Below, one piece after another: positions 34,307 through 42,948 of a stretch of 64,000 nucleotides of DNA. The notes below the pieces were generated by a model. That model was given only the letters and a program-made list of their open reading frames with translations. It had not been told where the DNA came from and made no database searches. Position numbers and translations under genes: made by a program. Within the stretch, counting starts at the first letter, position 1. The number at the start of each line of letters is the position of its first letter. Source of the DNA: Lewinellaceae bacterium (lineage in GTDB: Bacteria > Bacteroidota > Bacteroidia > Chitinophagales > Saprospiraceae); NCBI GenBank assembly GCA_020636275.1, contig JACJYD010000001.1:1178001-1242000 (forward strand), read 5' to 3'.

Positions 34307-35011
34307 TTGAAAGAGCAATACTTCCGCTGGTACTCCCCCAACCTGAGCGCCGACATCGAGATGCTCGTATATGGCGACCGGGGTTATCCTGTGATCATTT
34401 TTCCCACGACGATGGGCCGCTATTACGAGAGCAAGGATTTCGGACTGATCGAAGCGGTCCGGTGGTTTGTGGAGCAAGGTCTGGTTCAGATCTTCTGCCC
34501 CGACAGCATCGATAAACACAGTTGGTACAACAAGAATATCCATCCGGCACAGCGCGTGCGCAACCACATCTGGTACGACAAGATGGTAGCCGAGGAGATC
34601 GTGGAAAAAATCCGCTGGAACACGGGCACGGGCCGGGTCTGCGTCTCTGGCGCCAGTTTCGGCGGTTACCATGCGGCCAATTTCGCCTTCAAGCACCCGG
34701 AGATGGTGAGCCACCTGTTCTCGATGAGCGGTTCGTTCGACATCAAATCCTTTCTGGATGGGTACTACGACGACAATGTCTACTTCAACAACCCCGTCGA
34801 TTTCGTGCCGGGATTGAACCATCCCGACATTTGGAAGATGAAGATCATCCTCGGGACCTCCGAGTGGGATATTTGCCTGGAAGGCAACAAGCGCTTATCT
34901 GAGGTCCTCGGGAGCAAAAATATTGACCACTGGCTGGATATGCGCGGTTGGAAGCCGCACGATTGGCCGCTGTGGAAGGAGATGTTTCCGCATTATTTGT
35001 CATTGATGTGA
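34307..35011 (+). CDS. Alpha/beta-hydrolase esterase, first gene of an ATP-grasp cluster
   Basis: Seen: alpha/beta-hydrolase core with the nucleophile elbow SGASFGGYH, an Asp in GTSEWDIC and a terminal His in GWKPHDWPLW. No signal peptide, so cytoplasmic. Length is 234 from TTG 34307 (MKEQYFRWYSPNL), chosen because a promoter -7 box overlaps the GTG at 34277. The three following genes are an ATP-grasp ligase, a class I glutamine amidotransferase and a second ATP-grasp-like enzyme, on the same strand. It may hydrolyse an ester or amide made by them; inference. A repeat-type hairpin at 35013-35075 divides it from the next gene, so coupling is partial. Confidence 0.83.
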   Translation: MKEQYFRWYSPNLSADIEMLVYGDRGYPVIIFPTTMGRYYESKDFGLIEAVRWFVEQGLVQIFCPDSIDKHSWYNKNIHPAQRVRNHIWYDKMVAEEIVEKIRWNTGTGRVCVSGASFGGYHAANFAFKHPEMVSHLFSMSGSFDIKSFLDGYYDDNVYFNNPVDFVPGLNHPDIWKMKIILGTSEWDICLEGNKRLSEVLGSKNIDHWLDMRGWKPHDWPLWKEMFPHYLSLM

Positions 35012-35012
35012 A

Positions 35013-35075
35013 GTTTTTAAGTTTTAAGGGTATAAGTTTTTGCCAAAAACTTATACCCTCATAAACTCAAAAACT
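35013..35075. repeat. ACCCTCATA-unit inverted repeat
   Basis: Left arm from 35013 (GTTTTTAAGTTTTAAGGGTA) pairs with a right arm near 35045-35075 (AAAACTTATACCCTCATAAA) through a short loop. It sits directly after the esterase stop codon. It belongs to the same class as 29185-29250. Confidence 0.75.
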
Positions 35076-35122
35076 AACTTCCAAAACTGATTTCATAAAT
35101 TCAGAGACTTAAAAGTATTTTC

Positions 35123-36106
35123 ATGAAAAAAATAGGAATTCTCTTCGGTCAGGAACGCACTTTCCCGCAGTCTTTTGTCGATCGCATCAACAGCAAGAAA
35201 GTGCGGGGTGTGCATGCGGAATTGCTGCATGCCGAGGAACTGATGCAGAACAAAGGCACGGGATATGCCGTGATCGTGGACCGCATTTCGCAGGATGTAC
35301 CGTACTACCGCGCCTACCTTAAAAATGCGGCAGCTACCGGCACGGCGGTGATCAATAACCCGTTCTGGTGGAGCGCTGATGAGAAATTCTTCAACAACGT
35401 ATTGGCTGAACAGATTGGAGTGCCGGTGCCGAAAACGGTGCTGTTGCCTTCGAAAGACCATCCGGTGGATACCAACGGTGATTCCTTTTCCAACCTGAAA
35501 TATCCGCTGGATTGGGACGCGATCTTCGACTACCTGGGCGGTTTCCCGCTCTTTTTCAAGCCTCACGCAGGCGGTGGCTGGAAAAATGTGTACAAAGTCC
35601 ATAACCCCGACGAGTTTTTCCGCGCCTACGGCGAAACGGGCCAACTGGTGATGATGCTTCAGGAAGCCATCGATTTCGACGCTTACTTCCGCTGCTACAG
35701 CATCGGTCGGAAGCACGTGCGGATCATGCACTACGAGCCGCGCAACCCGCACCATCTGCGCTATGCAGCTGAGCACAAAGTGCCGGCCGCGTTGATCAAA
35801 AAGATGGAAGACTATGTCATCCGCCTCAACGAAGCCCTGGGCTACGACTTTAATACGGTCGAATTTGCGATCCGCGACGGAGTTCCTTTGGCGATCGACT
35901 TTTGCAACCCTGCCCCCGATGCCGATCGCAACTCGGTGGGAGAGGAGAATTTCGAGTGGGTGGTCGAAACGGCTGCTACCTATGCCATCGAGCGGGCCCA
36001 GGCCCACCAGGATGGCAAGAACAATCTGACCTGGGGAACGTTTATCAAAAATTCGGTGGCGGATATGGGAAGTCCGGCCCCGGCTGTGAAGAAAACTAAA
36101 AAATGA
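35123..36106 (+). CDS. ATP-grasp ligase (RimK/Ddl-like) of an uncharacterised cluster
   Basis: Predicted ATP-dependent ligase joining a carboxylate to an amine or thiol. Seen: an N-terminal MKKIGILFGQERTFPQ preATP-grasp strand, the ATP-binding Lys and Gly loop FPLFFKPHAGGGWK, the segment MMLQEAIDF, and the metal-binding end NTVEFAIRDGVP...DFCNPAPDADR. No signal peptide. Length 327. Its stop overlaps the start of the next gene in an ATGA, indicating translational coupling with the amidotransferase-like gene. Substrates unknown. Confidence 0.8.
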   Translation: MKKIGILFGQERTFPQSFVDRINSKKVRGVHAELLHAEELMQNKGTGYAVIVDRISQDVPYYRAYLKNAAATGTAVINNPFWWSADEKFFNNVLAEQIGVPVPKTVLLPSKDHPVDTNGDSFSNLKYPLDWDAIFDYLGGFPLFFKPHAGGGWKNVYKVHNPDEFFRAYGETGQLVMMLQEAIDFDAYFRCYSIGRKHVRIMHYEPRNPHHLRYAAEHKVPAALIKKMEDYVIRLNEALGYDFNTVEFAIRDGVPLAIDFCNPAPDADRNSVGEENFEWVVETAATYAIERAQAHQDGKNNLTWGTFIKNSVADMGSPAPAVKKTKK

Positions 36107-36918
36107 CAAGACTAGCAGTTTTAGACCTATACGACGGCGAACCCAACCTCGGCATCGCCGCCATTGATGAGATCCTCGAAAAATACCGGGAGGAGATCGA
36201 ATGGGAGCACTTCGATGTGCGGCAACGGGCGGAGATGCCTGCCGTGGAAGATTTCGACGTGTTTATCTCTTCGGGCGGTCCCGGCAACCCGATGGAAGGC
36301 GACGGGATTTGGGACCGGAAATGGCATAATTGGGTAGACGACTTGTGGACGCATAACCTGGAACATCCGGAGGCGAAGAAATACGCTTTTTTCATCTGCC
36401 ATTCCTTTCAGATGTTATGCCATCATTTCCAGGTTGGGGAGGTTTGTTCGCGCGATGCCAAGAGCTTTGGGACTTTCCCGGTGCATCTGACCGATGCCGC
36501 GCTGGCGGATCCGATCTTCCGGCAATTGCCCAATCCGTTTTACGCGGCTGATTTCCGGGATTTTCAGGTCGTGCGGCCCGATATGCTGCAATTTCAGGCA
36601 TTGGGCGCCGAGATCCTGGCTTTGGAGAAAGTGCGGCCTCATCTGCCCGAGGACCGGGCGATCATGGCCATTCGTTTTTCGGAAGAGATCGTAGGCGTGC
36701 AGTTTCATCCCGAAGCCCATGTTCGGGGGATGTTGCAACACTTTCAGGAGGAGCGGAGGATGGTGCTTGTGATCAACAATTATGGGAAAAAGAAGTACGA
36801 ACAAATGATCACTGACCTCAGCGATCCGGCAAAGATCCAACTCACGCACGATGTGGTCCTGCCTACTTTTTTAGAAAAATCCCTGGAAGCGTTGGCGAAA
36901 AGAAGTGTGCTCGTTTAA
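36103..36918 (+). CDS. Class I glutamine amidotransferase-like protein
   Basis: GMP-synthase-type class I glutamine amidotransferase domain. Seen: the nucleophile region FFICHSFQMLC (Cys after Ile), a Gly-rich early part SSGGPGNPMEGDG and the terminal HxE pair in VQFHPEAHV, so a Cys-His-Glu triad is complete. Length 271, with no synthetase domain attached, so ammonia would be passed to another protein, plausibly one of the two flanking ATP-grasp ligases. The start overlaps the previous stop as ATGA. Confidence 0.88.
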   Translation: MTRLAVLDLYDGEPNLGIAAIDEILEKYREEIEWEHFDVRQRAEMPAVEDFDVFISSGGPGNPMEGDGIWDRKWHNWVDDLWTHNLEHPEAKKYAFFICHSFQMLCHHFQVGEVCSRDAKSFGTFPVHLTDAALADPIFRQLPNPFYAADFRDFQVVRPDMLQFQALGAEILALEKVRPHLPEDRAIMAIRFSEEIVGVQFHPEAHVRGMLQHFQEERRMVLVINNYGKKKYEQMITDLSDPAKIQLTHDVVLPTFLEKSLEALAKRSVLV

Positions 36919-36959
36919 TTTTACAGCCGGGCCAGGTCCATTTTATTCAAAACGATCTT

Positions 36960-38156
36960 ATGATATCCTCGCTGCGCAGCACCTACAATGAAAAATTCAC
37001 CATCGCCAAATACGAGGCGATGCAGGATTGGATCGCCAAACAACACAATCATCGCCCTGTTTTCCGCATTGCGGAGACGCCTGTTTTTATTCCGGACGAC
37101 TTGATGCAGAAGGTCAAAAAAGCATGTGACGACGTCATCGACGTGATCCTGCAGCCCGATTTCAAGACGCGAACCCAGGGCGCGCTGGTGATGGACAAGA
37201 ACGTGCCCAACGAGCCGGACCACACGACCTTCCTGCAGATGGATTTTGGTATTTGCGAGGACGGAAATGGCGGGTACACCCCCCAACTGATCGAATTGCA
37301 GGGCTTTCCATCCCTGTATTGCTACCAGGACCTGGCGGCGCGGGCTTTCAGGAAGTTTTTTCCCATCCCCGACGACTATACGCACCTTTTTAACGGATTG
37401 ACTACGGAATCCTATGTCGATCTGCTTCGTGAGGTCATCGTTGGCGATACGCCGCCGGCGAATGTGATCTTGTTGGAACTGGAGCCCCACAAGCAGACCA
37501 CCCAGATCGATTTTTGGGCTACCCGCGACCTTTTGGGTATCCCCGTGGTCTGTATCACCGACCTTAAAGTATCGGGCCGGAAGGTGTATTACGAGAAAAA
37601 CGGAAAGAAGATCTCCGTGCACAAGATCTATAACCGGGTTATTTTCGACGAGTTATGGCCGCGCACCGACCTAAAACGCGAGTTTTTCTTCCCGGAAGAT
37701 TACGACGTCGAGTACGTCGGGCATCCCAACTGGTTTTTCCGCATCAGTAAATATACCCTGCCGCTGATCCATAGTCCCTTTGTTCCCAGGACCTGGTTCC
37801 TCGACGAGATTTCCACCCTCCCTGACAACCTGTCGGACTACGTACTCAAGCCCCTCTTTTCCTTTGCCGGTCAGGGCGTGCTCATTAACCCCACCAAAGA
37901 AGACATTGAGTCGATCGAAAATCCGGAGCAATTCATCCTTCAAAAAAAGGTGCATTACGGCTCCGTGGTAAAAACCCCCAACGAACCCGCCAAGTTCGAG
38001 CTGCGCATGATGTTCCTCTGGAAGGACCACGAACCGCGGCCCTTACTAGTCAACAACTTGTTGCGCCTCAGTAAAGCCGAAATGGTCGGAGTGCGTTATA
38101 ACAAGGATAAAGACTGGGTTGGGGGGAGTGTCGGATTTTTTGCAAAAGGAGCATAA
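36960..38156 (+). CDS. ATP-grasp-like protein, possibly circularly permuted
   Basis: Not recognised as a named gene. Seen: 398 residues; a region YVLKPLFSFAGQGVLIN near residue 290 that looks like an ATP-grasp Lys plus Gly loop, followed by FILQKKVHYG and FELRMMFLW, and earlier a substrate-side domain with PDHTTFLQMDFGI and QLIELQGFPSLY. The order resembles glutathionylspermidine-synthetase-like or circularly permuted ATP-grasp proteins. No signal peptide. Lies 41 bases after the amidotransferase gene and 27 bases before the HTCS gene, so it is possibly co-transcribed with both. Function unknown. Confidence 0.72.
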   Translation: MISSLRSTYNEKFTIAKYEAMQDWIAKQHNHRPVFRIAETPVFIPDDLMQKVKKACDDVIDVILQPDFKTRTQGALVMDKNVPNEPDHTTFLQMDFGICEDGNGGYTPQLIELQGFPSLYCYQDLAARAFRKFFPIPDDYTHLFNGLTTESYVDLLREVIVGDTPPANVILLELEPHKQTTQIDFWATRDLLGIPVVCITDLKVSGRKVYYEKNGKKISVHKIYNRVIFDELWPRTDLKREFFFPEDYDVEYVGHPNWFFRISKYTLPLIHSPFVPRTWFLDEISTLPDNLSDYVLKPLFSFAGQGVLINPTKEDIESIENPEQFILQKKVHYGSVVKTPNEPAKFELRMMFLWKDHEPRPLLVNNLLRLSKAEMVGVRYNKDKDWVGGSVGFFAKGA

Positions 38157-38183
38157 ATTCAGTTTTAAACTTCTAATTCAGGG

Positions 38184-41100
38184 GTGATCTTTTTTAAAAA
38201 GGGACTAATTTTCTTTGTCATTTTCTCCGGGCTGGCATCGTTGACCTCGACAGCCCAAAACGCCAATTCCTCGCTCTTTTTTGATCACTTGACCACGGAA
38301 GAAGGGCTTTCCTATTCGCGCGTACGTACGTTTTGCCAGGATCAAACCGGGTTTATCTGGATCGGTACCGAATCCGGCCTGAATAAATTCGATGGCCGCC
38401 GCTTTTCGGTCTGGAAAAGCTATCCCGAATTTCCTGGAAGCCTGGCTTCCAACGCCGTTCCGGCTCTCCTGGAAGATAGCCGGGGCAATTTCTGGGCCGG
38501 CACAAAGAACGGCCTTCAGCTGATAGACCCGGACAAGGGCATTTTCTTTCCGGGAAAGGAAGAAACCGCTCCTTTCGTCCATATTGACCACGTTCTGGCC
38601 CTGAAGGAAGACCGCTCCGGGCGCCTGTGGGTAGGGACCGTTTCCGGGCTTTACCGGATCAACCTTCCTCCGCAGCCGATCACTTCTCCGGAAATGCTTC
38701 AGGCGCTTTCTGAAAAGGGAGATCTGCAGATGAAGGCCTTTTTGACTATCCGGGTCTGGTCGGTCGAAGAGGACCAGGACGGGTACATTTGGATCGGCAC
38801 GGCAAAAGGGTTGTATTACATCAAACCGGGGACCGAGGAGCCCAACCGCTGGCATTCGCCGGATATTCCCCAATCAGATGATTATTCCTTCCGCGCCCTG
38901 AAAGCAGATCGGCGTGGTTTTCTATGGATAGGTACATCAGACGGACTCATCCGCCTTTCTGCCGATCGCCAAAACGCCCGGATATTCAGGGCGGAAAACA
39001 GCGGTCCGGCAAGTATCAGCGATAATTTCATCACCGCGATCGCAGAAGACGACCGGGGCCAGATCTGGATTGGATCGGATGGAGGGGGGCTGATCCAATG
39101 GGATGCCGAAAAAGAGGGATTTATCCGTCATCAACATTTGCCTAACGATCCCAGGAGTTTGGGGGACAACAACATCGAAGCTATATATGCCGACCGGGAC
39201 GGAGGGGTGTGGATCGGCCATCACAAAGGGATCAGCTTCTTGAGCAATCGTCGCAAACCTTTTCAGTATTGGCAAAATTACGGAACCTCAAATTCCCTCA
39301 GTCCGGGTATGATCACCTGTTTTTCCGAACGACCCGATGGGAATGTATGGATCGGTATCGACGACGGCGGGTTGGACCTGTTCGATCGAAAGGCCGGTGT
39401 GTTCTGGCACCTGAAGCACCAGCCCGGGAACCCGCAAAGCCTGAGTGATAATGATGTGATATCCCTGTTGGAAGATAGCCGGGGGGAATTGTGGATCGGC
39501 AGCTGGGGTGGGGGATTGACCCGCTTTGTGCCCACGGATTTTAAGGGACAGCCCAAGGGAACCTTTACCAGGTATATTCCCGATGGGAAGCCGGGCAGCC
39601 TTCAGGCCAGCGAGATCTGGACGATCTTCGAAGACCGCAATGGCAAGATCTGGCTCGGATCAGTGGATGACGGGCTCCTTCTGTTCGACCGGCAAACCGG
39701 AACATTCCGGAACTTCCGGCACGACGACAACGATCCGGCCAGCTTGCTGCAAAACTGGGTAATGGATATTTGCGAAGATCCGGACGGCCACCTTTTGGTC
39801 GCCACTACCGGGGGCATCAGCCGCCTGGACCGGGAGCGGGGAACATTTGAGAACTACCCCATCCTGGAACAAGGACAGCCTGTGATCGTGTACGACGTAC
39901 TGCCCGAACCCGATGGAAAATACTGGATCGGAACGCGCAGCGGCCTGAAACAACTGGACCGGAATACCCTGGGAGTCAAAACCTGGGGAGAACGCGATGG
40001 ACTGGCCGACAATTTCGTAAGTGGTATCCTGAAAGATGACCAGGGGTATTTATGGCTCGGCACCGGAAAAGGGCTGTCCAAATTCGATCCCTTGACCGGT
40101 TTGTTCCGGAATTACGATTCAGCCGATGGCCTCCAGTCGGGCGATTTTTCAGGCGCACATATGAAAGCGAGCACCGGGGAGTTGTTTTTCGGCGGGATCA
40201 ACGGCTTCAACGTATTTGATCCGTTGCAGGTGCACGATCAACCCTTGCTGCCGCCGATCGTCCTTACCGATTTTACCCTGTTCAATAGATCCGTTCCGGT
40301 ACGTGGCACCGTGGGCGATACCCTGTCCTACCCGTCTCCCCTGGAGCGACCCGTCAGCCGCACGGGGGTGATCCGCTTGCGGTATTGGCAGGACGACCTC
40401 TCCTTCGAGTTTGCCGCCCTTAACTTCCTCAATCCGGAGAAAAACCAATACAAATACTGGCTTCAGGGCTATGATGCCGGCTGGATCGAAACCGATGCCC
40501 GCCGAAACTTTGCCAATTATACCAATTTGTCGCCTGGCCACTACACCTTTCATGTCATCGGCTCCAATAATGACGGCGTTTGGAATGAAGAAGGCGCGTT
40601 TGTGCAGCTCGTTATCGCGCCGCCCTGGTGGCGTACCTGGTGGGCTTACGTCCTTTACGTGTTTTCGGCCGGCAGCCTGGTTTTCTTTTTTTGGGGGAAT
40701 GAAATGCGCCGCCAACGCCTGAAGCACGACCTTGAGCTGAAACAATTGCAGGCCGATCAGTTGAAGGAGTTGGATGAGACCAAAACCCGCCTGTACACGA
40801 ACATTACCCACGAATTTCGCACCCCGCTGACCGTCATTCTCGGGATGGCTGACCAGTTGGAGAAGGATCCGAAGAACCGGTTGCAGGATGGCCTGACCCT
40901 GATCCGCCGCAACGGCAAACATTTGCTGAACCTCATCAACCAATTGCTCGACCTGGCCAAATTGCAGTCCAACCGGATGGTGGTCCAATTAATTCAGGGT
41001 GATATCGTGGTCTTTTTAAAATACATCGCCGAGTCTTTCAATTCCATGGCAGCGGCCAAGGACCTTCGGGTGAGGATCGATGTCGATCCGGCTTCGATTG

Positions 41101-42329
41101 TCATGGACTTCGACCGGGACAAGATCATGAAGATCACGTCCAACCTCCTTTCCAATGCCATCAAGTTTACGCCGCCGGGCGGGGAAGTGACCCTGCGGGT
41201 CAGGCTGGAAGGACCGCCGGAACGCGAAGAAGAAACCCTCGTTTTCAGCGTGGGGGATACCGGTATTGGTATTCCTCCGACACAATTGCCGCATATTTTC
41301 GAGCGCTTTTATCAGGCCGATTCCTCCAACACCCGGAAAGGAGAAGGCACCGGAATCGGACTGGCGCTGGTTCAGGAGTTGGTTCGCTTATTCCAGGGGC
41401 ATATCTCCGTGGAAAGCGAGCCTGGGAAAGGCAGCACTTTTACCGTGCAATTGCCTGTCAGGCGGACGGCACAGCTGGAATCGTCGACGGAAACGGAAGA
41501 AACCCTTCCCGTTCTTCAAGCCGTATCCGCCGAAATACCCGGAATGGGCGCGGAAGATCAGCGGCAGGGAGAAGAAGAATGGCCACTTCTTCTGGTCATT
41601 GAAGATAACCCCGATGTCCGAACTTTCCTGGTTAGGTGCCTCGACGAGCAGTACCGGGTCGCCACTGCGGAAAACGGGCAGATTGGGATCGACAAAGCGC
41701 TGGAGCTCATCCCAGACATCATTATCAGCGATGTGATGATGCCGGAAAAGGACGGATTCGAAGTGTGTGCTTTTTTGAAAAAAGACACCCGCACCAGCCA
41801 TATTCCCATCGTCATGCTCACGGCCCGCGCCGCGGTGGAAGACCGGATCGCCGGCCTGGAAAGAGGCGCCGATGCCTACATGGCCAAGCCCTTCCACCAG
41901 GGCGAGCTGACGGTTCAGCTGAAAAACCTCCTCGAATCGCGCCGCCGCCTGCAGGAACGCTACCGTAACCTGGAAGCCCCCGCTGAAAAGGCCAGTCCCG
42001 ACGAAAAGGTCGAAGATATTTTCCTGTTACAACTGCGCGGTATCATTGATGCCCAGATGAACAACTCCGCATTTTCCATCGAATACCTCTGCCGCCAAAT
42101 GGCCATGAGCCGGATGCAGCTCCATCGCAAGATCAAGGCGCTGACCGGCCGTTCGACCTCCCTCTACATCCGAAGCATCCGCCTCCAGCACGCCAGGCAC
42201 CTGTTGAGCACTACCGACATGAATGTATCCGAAGTAGCCTACGAGGTCGGCTTCGACGATCCCAAGTATTTCAGCCGGGTATTTTCAGAGGAATTCGGGG
42301 TGGCGCCGAGTGATTTCAGGACTCTGTAG
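38184..42329 (+). CDS. Hybrid two-component system (HTCS) sensor-regulator
   Basis: One-protein two-component system with periplasmic sensor and cytoplasmic output. Seen in order: signal sequence from GTG 38184, two seven-bladed Reg_prop beta-propellers (~residues 30-690, repeated WIGT/WIGS-type blades), Y_Y_Y domain (~730-800), membrane helix (~815-835), HisKA with His876 in NITHEFRTPL, HATPase with GTGIGLALV, receiver with Asp1183 in ISDVMMPEKDG, and a C-terminal AraC-type HTH (~1260-1381, ending VAYEVGFDDPKYFSRVF). HTCS proteins usually control polysaccharide loci with susCD, but none is present here; the next genes are a DUF2141 protein and an oxygenase cluster. The AraC domain could bind the TGTTACA pair just downstream (inference). 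Confidence 0.95.
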   Translation: MIFFKKGLIFFVIFSGLASLTSTAQNANSSLFFDHLTTEEGLSYSRVRTFCQDQTGFIWIGTESGLNKFDGRRFSVWKSYPEFPGSLASNAVPALLEDSRGNFWAGTKNGLQLIDPDKGIFFPGKEETAPFVHIDHVLALKEDRSGRLWVGTVSGLYRINLPPQPITSPEMLQALSEKGDLQMKAFLTIRVWSVEEDQDGYIWIGTAKGLYYIKPGTEEPNRWHSPDIPQSDDYSFRALKADRRGFLWIGTSDGLIRLSADRQNARIFRAENSGPASISDNFITAIAEDDRGQIWIGSDGGGLIQWDAEKEGFIRHQHLPNDPRSLGDNNIEAIYADRDGGVWIGHHKGISFLSNRRKPFQYWQNYGTSNSLSPGMITCFSERPDGNVWIGIDDGGLDLFDRKAGVFWHLKHQPGNPQSLSDNDVISLLEDSRGELWIGSWGGGLTRFVPTDFKGQPKGTFTRYIPDGKPGSLQASEIWTIFEDRNGKIWLGSVDDGLLLFDRQTGTFRNFRHDDNDPASLLQNWVMDICEDPDGHLLVATTGGISRLDRERGTFENYPILEQGQPVIVYDVLPEPDGKYWIGTRSGLKQLDRNTLGVKTWGERDGLADNFVSGILKDDQGYLWLGTGKGLSKFDPLTGLFRNYDSADGLQSGDFSGAHMKASTGELFFGGINGFNVFDPLQVHDQPLLPPIVLTDFTLFNRSVPVRGTVGDTLSYPSPLERPVSRTGVIRLRYWQDDLSFEFAALNFLNPEKNQYKYWLQGYDAGWIETDARRNFANYTNLSPGHYTFHVIGSNNDGVWNEEGAFVQLVIAPPWWRTWWAYVLYVFSAGSLVFFFWGNEMRRQRLKHDLELKQLQADQLKELDETKTRLYTNITHEFRTPLTVILGMADQLEKDPKNRLQDGLTLIRRNGKHLLNLINQLLDLAKLQSNRMVVQLIQGDIVVFLKYIAESFNSMAAAKDLRVRIDVDPASIVMDFDRDKIMKITSNLLSNAIKFTPPGGEVTLRVRLEGPPEREEETLVFSVGDTGIGIPPTQLPHIFERFYQADSSNTRKGEGTGIGLALVQELVRLFQGHISVESEPGKGSTFTVQLPVRRTAQLESSTETEETLPVLQAVSAEIPGMGAEDQRQGEEEWPLLLVIEDNPDVRTFLVRCLDEQYRVATAENGQIGIDKALELIPDIIISDVMMPEKDGFEVCAFLKKDTRTSHIPIVMLTARAAVEDRIAGLERGADAYMAKPFHQGELTVQLKNLLESRRRLQERYRNLEAPAEKASPDEKVEDIFLLQLRGIIDAQMNNSAFSIEYLCRQMAMSRMQLHRKIKALTGRSTSLYIRSIRLQHARHLLSTTDMNVSEVAYEVGFDDPKYFSRVFSEEFGVAPSDFRTL

Positions 42330-42387
42330 GGAGCTGACCTTGATTCGCATGACTCTTGTTTCCCGAACTTAAAATTATCTTAAAAAT

Positions 42388-42440
42388 CTGTAAATCAATT
42401 TTTTACAGTAAATGTTACATCGCTCCACCTCTCTGTTACA
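42388..42440 (+). promoter_or_regulatory. Candidate AraC-type operator upstream of the DUF2141/P450 unit
   Basis: TGTTACA occurs at 42413-42419 and again at 42434-42440, 21 bases apart, which puts both copies on the same helix face, as AraC-family direct repeats often are. An inverted pair CTGTAAA (42388-42394)/TTTACAG (42402-42408) lies just upstream. It is 59 bases after the HTCS stop. The link to that protein's HTH domain is inference. Confidence 0.45.
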
Positions 42441-42503
42441 ATAGTGGGAACGCTTTTTCCAAAAGCCCTGCATATTTGGAAAAGCAAACCAACCCCCACT
42501 ATT

Positions 42504-42920
42504 ATGATCGCATCGGTTTTAATGATCCTGACCCTGCTGGGAGGGCCTTCCGAAAGGACGGCGGACCTCACCGTGACCATCCCGAACCTCAAAACGGTGA
42601 AAGGCGAGGTCGTCATTGCCATTTACGATCAAACTGAAAAATTTCCGAAGGTTGGGCAAACTTACCGGACGGTCCGGTTTCCGGTGCATTCCACTTCCGA
42701 AACCTACACAATAAAAGGGGTAAAGGCCGGCGAGTGTGCCCTCGCCATTTACCACGACGAAAACTCCGACGGCGAGTGCAACAGCAATTTCCTGGGCATC
42801 CCCAGGGAAGGGTACGGGTTTTCGAACAATGTCAAACCCGTTTTTAGCGCCCCGCCCTATGAAGCCTGCGTGATCCGTATTCCTGAGAACTCGAGTATTT
42901 CGGTCAAGCTGATCTATTAA
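42504..42920 (+). CDS. DUF2141-domain exported protein
   Basis: Seen: N-terminal hydrophobic stretch MIASVLMILTLLGG, then an Ig-like beta-sandwich matching DUF2141 (LTVTIPNLKTVKGEVVIAIYD, YHDENSDGECNSNF, YGFSNN). 138 residues from ATG 42504. GTG 42444 in the same frame would add a charged/aromatic lead that might improve the signal peptide, so the start is not certain. DUF2141 proteins are common beside terpenoid/carotenoid and lipid loci in Bacteroidota and have no proved function. Here it lies 28 bases before a cytochrome P450 gene and so probably shares its promoter. Confidence 0.8.
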   Translation: MIASVLMILTLLGGPSERTADLTVTIPNLKTVKGEVVIAIYDQTEKFPKVGQTYRTVRFPVHSTSETYTIKGVKAGECALAIYHDENSDGECNSNFLGIPREGYGFSNNVKPVFSAPPYEACVIRIPENSSISVKLIY

Positions 42921-42948
42921 CCTGTATAGCTCCAAAATTTAATATCCA

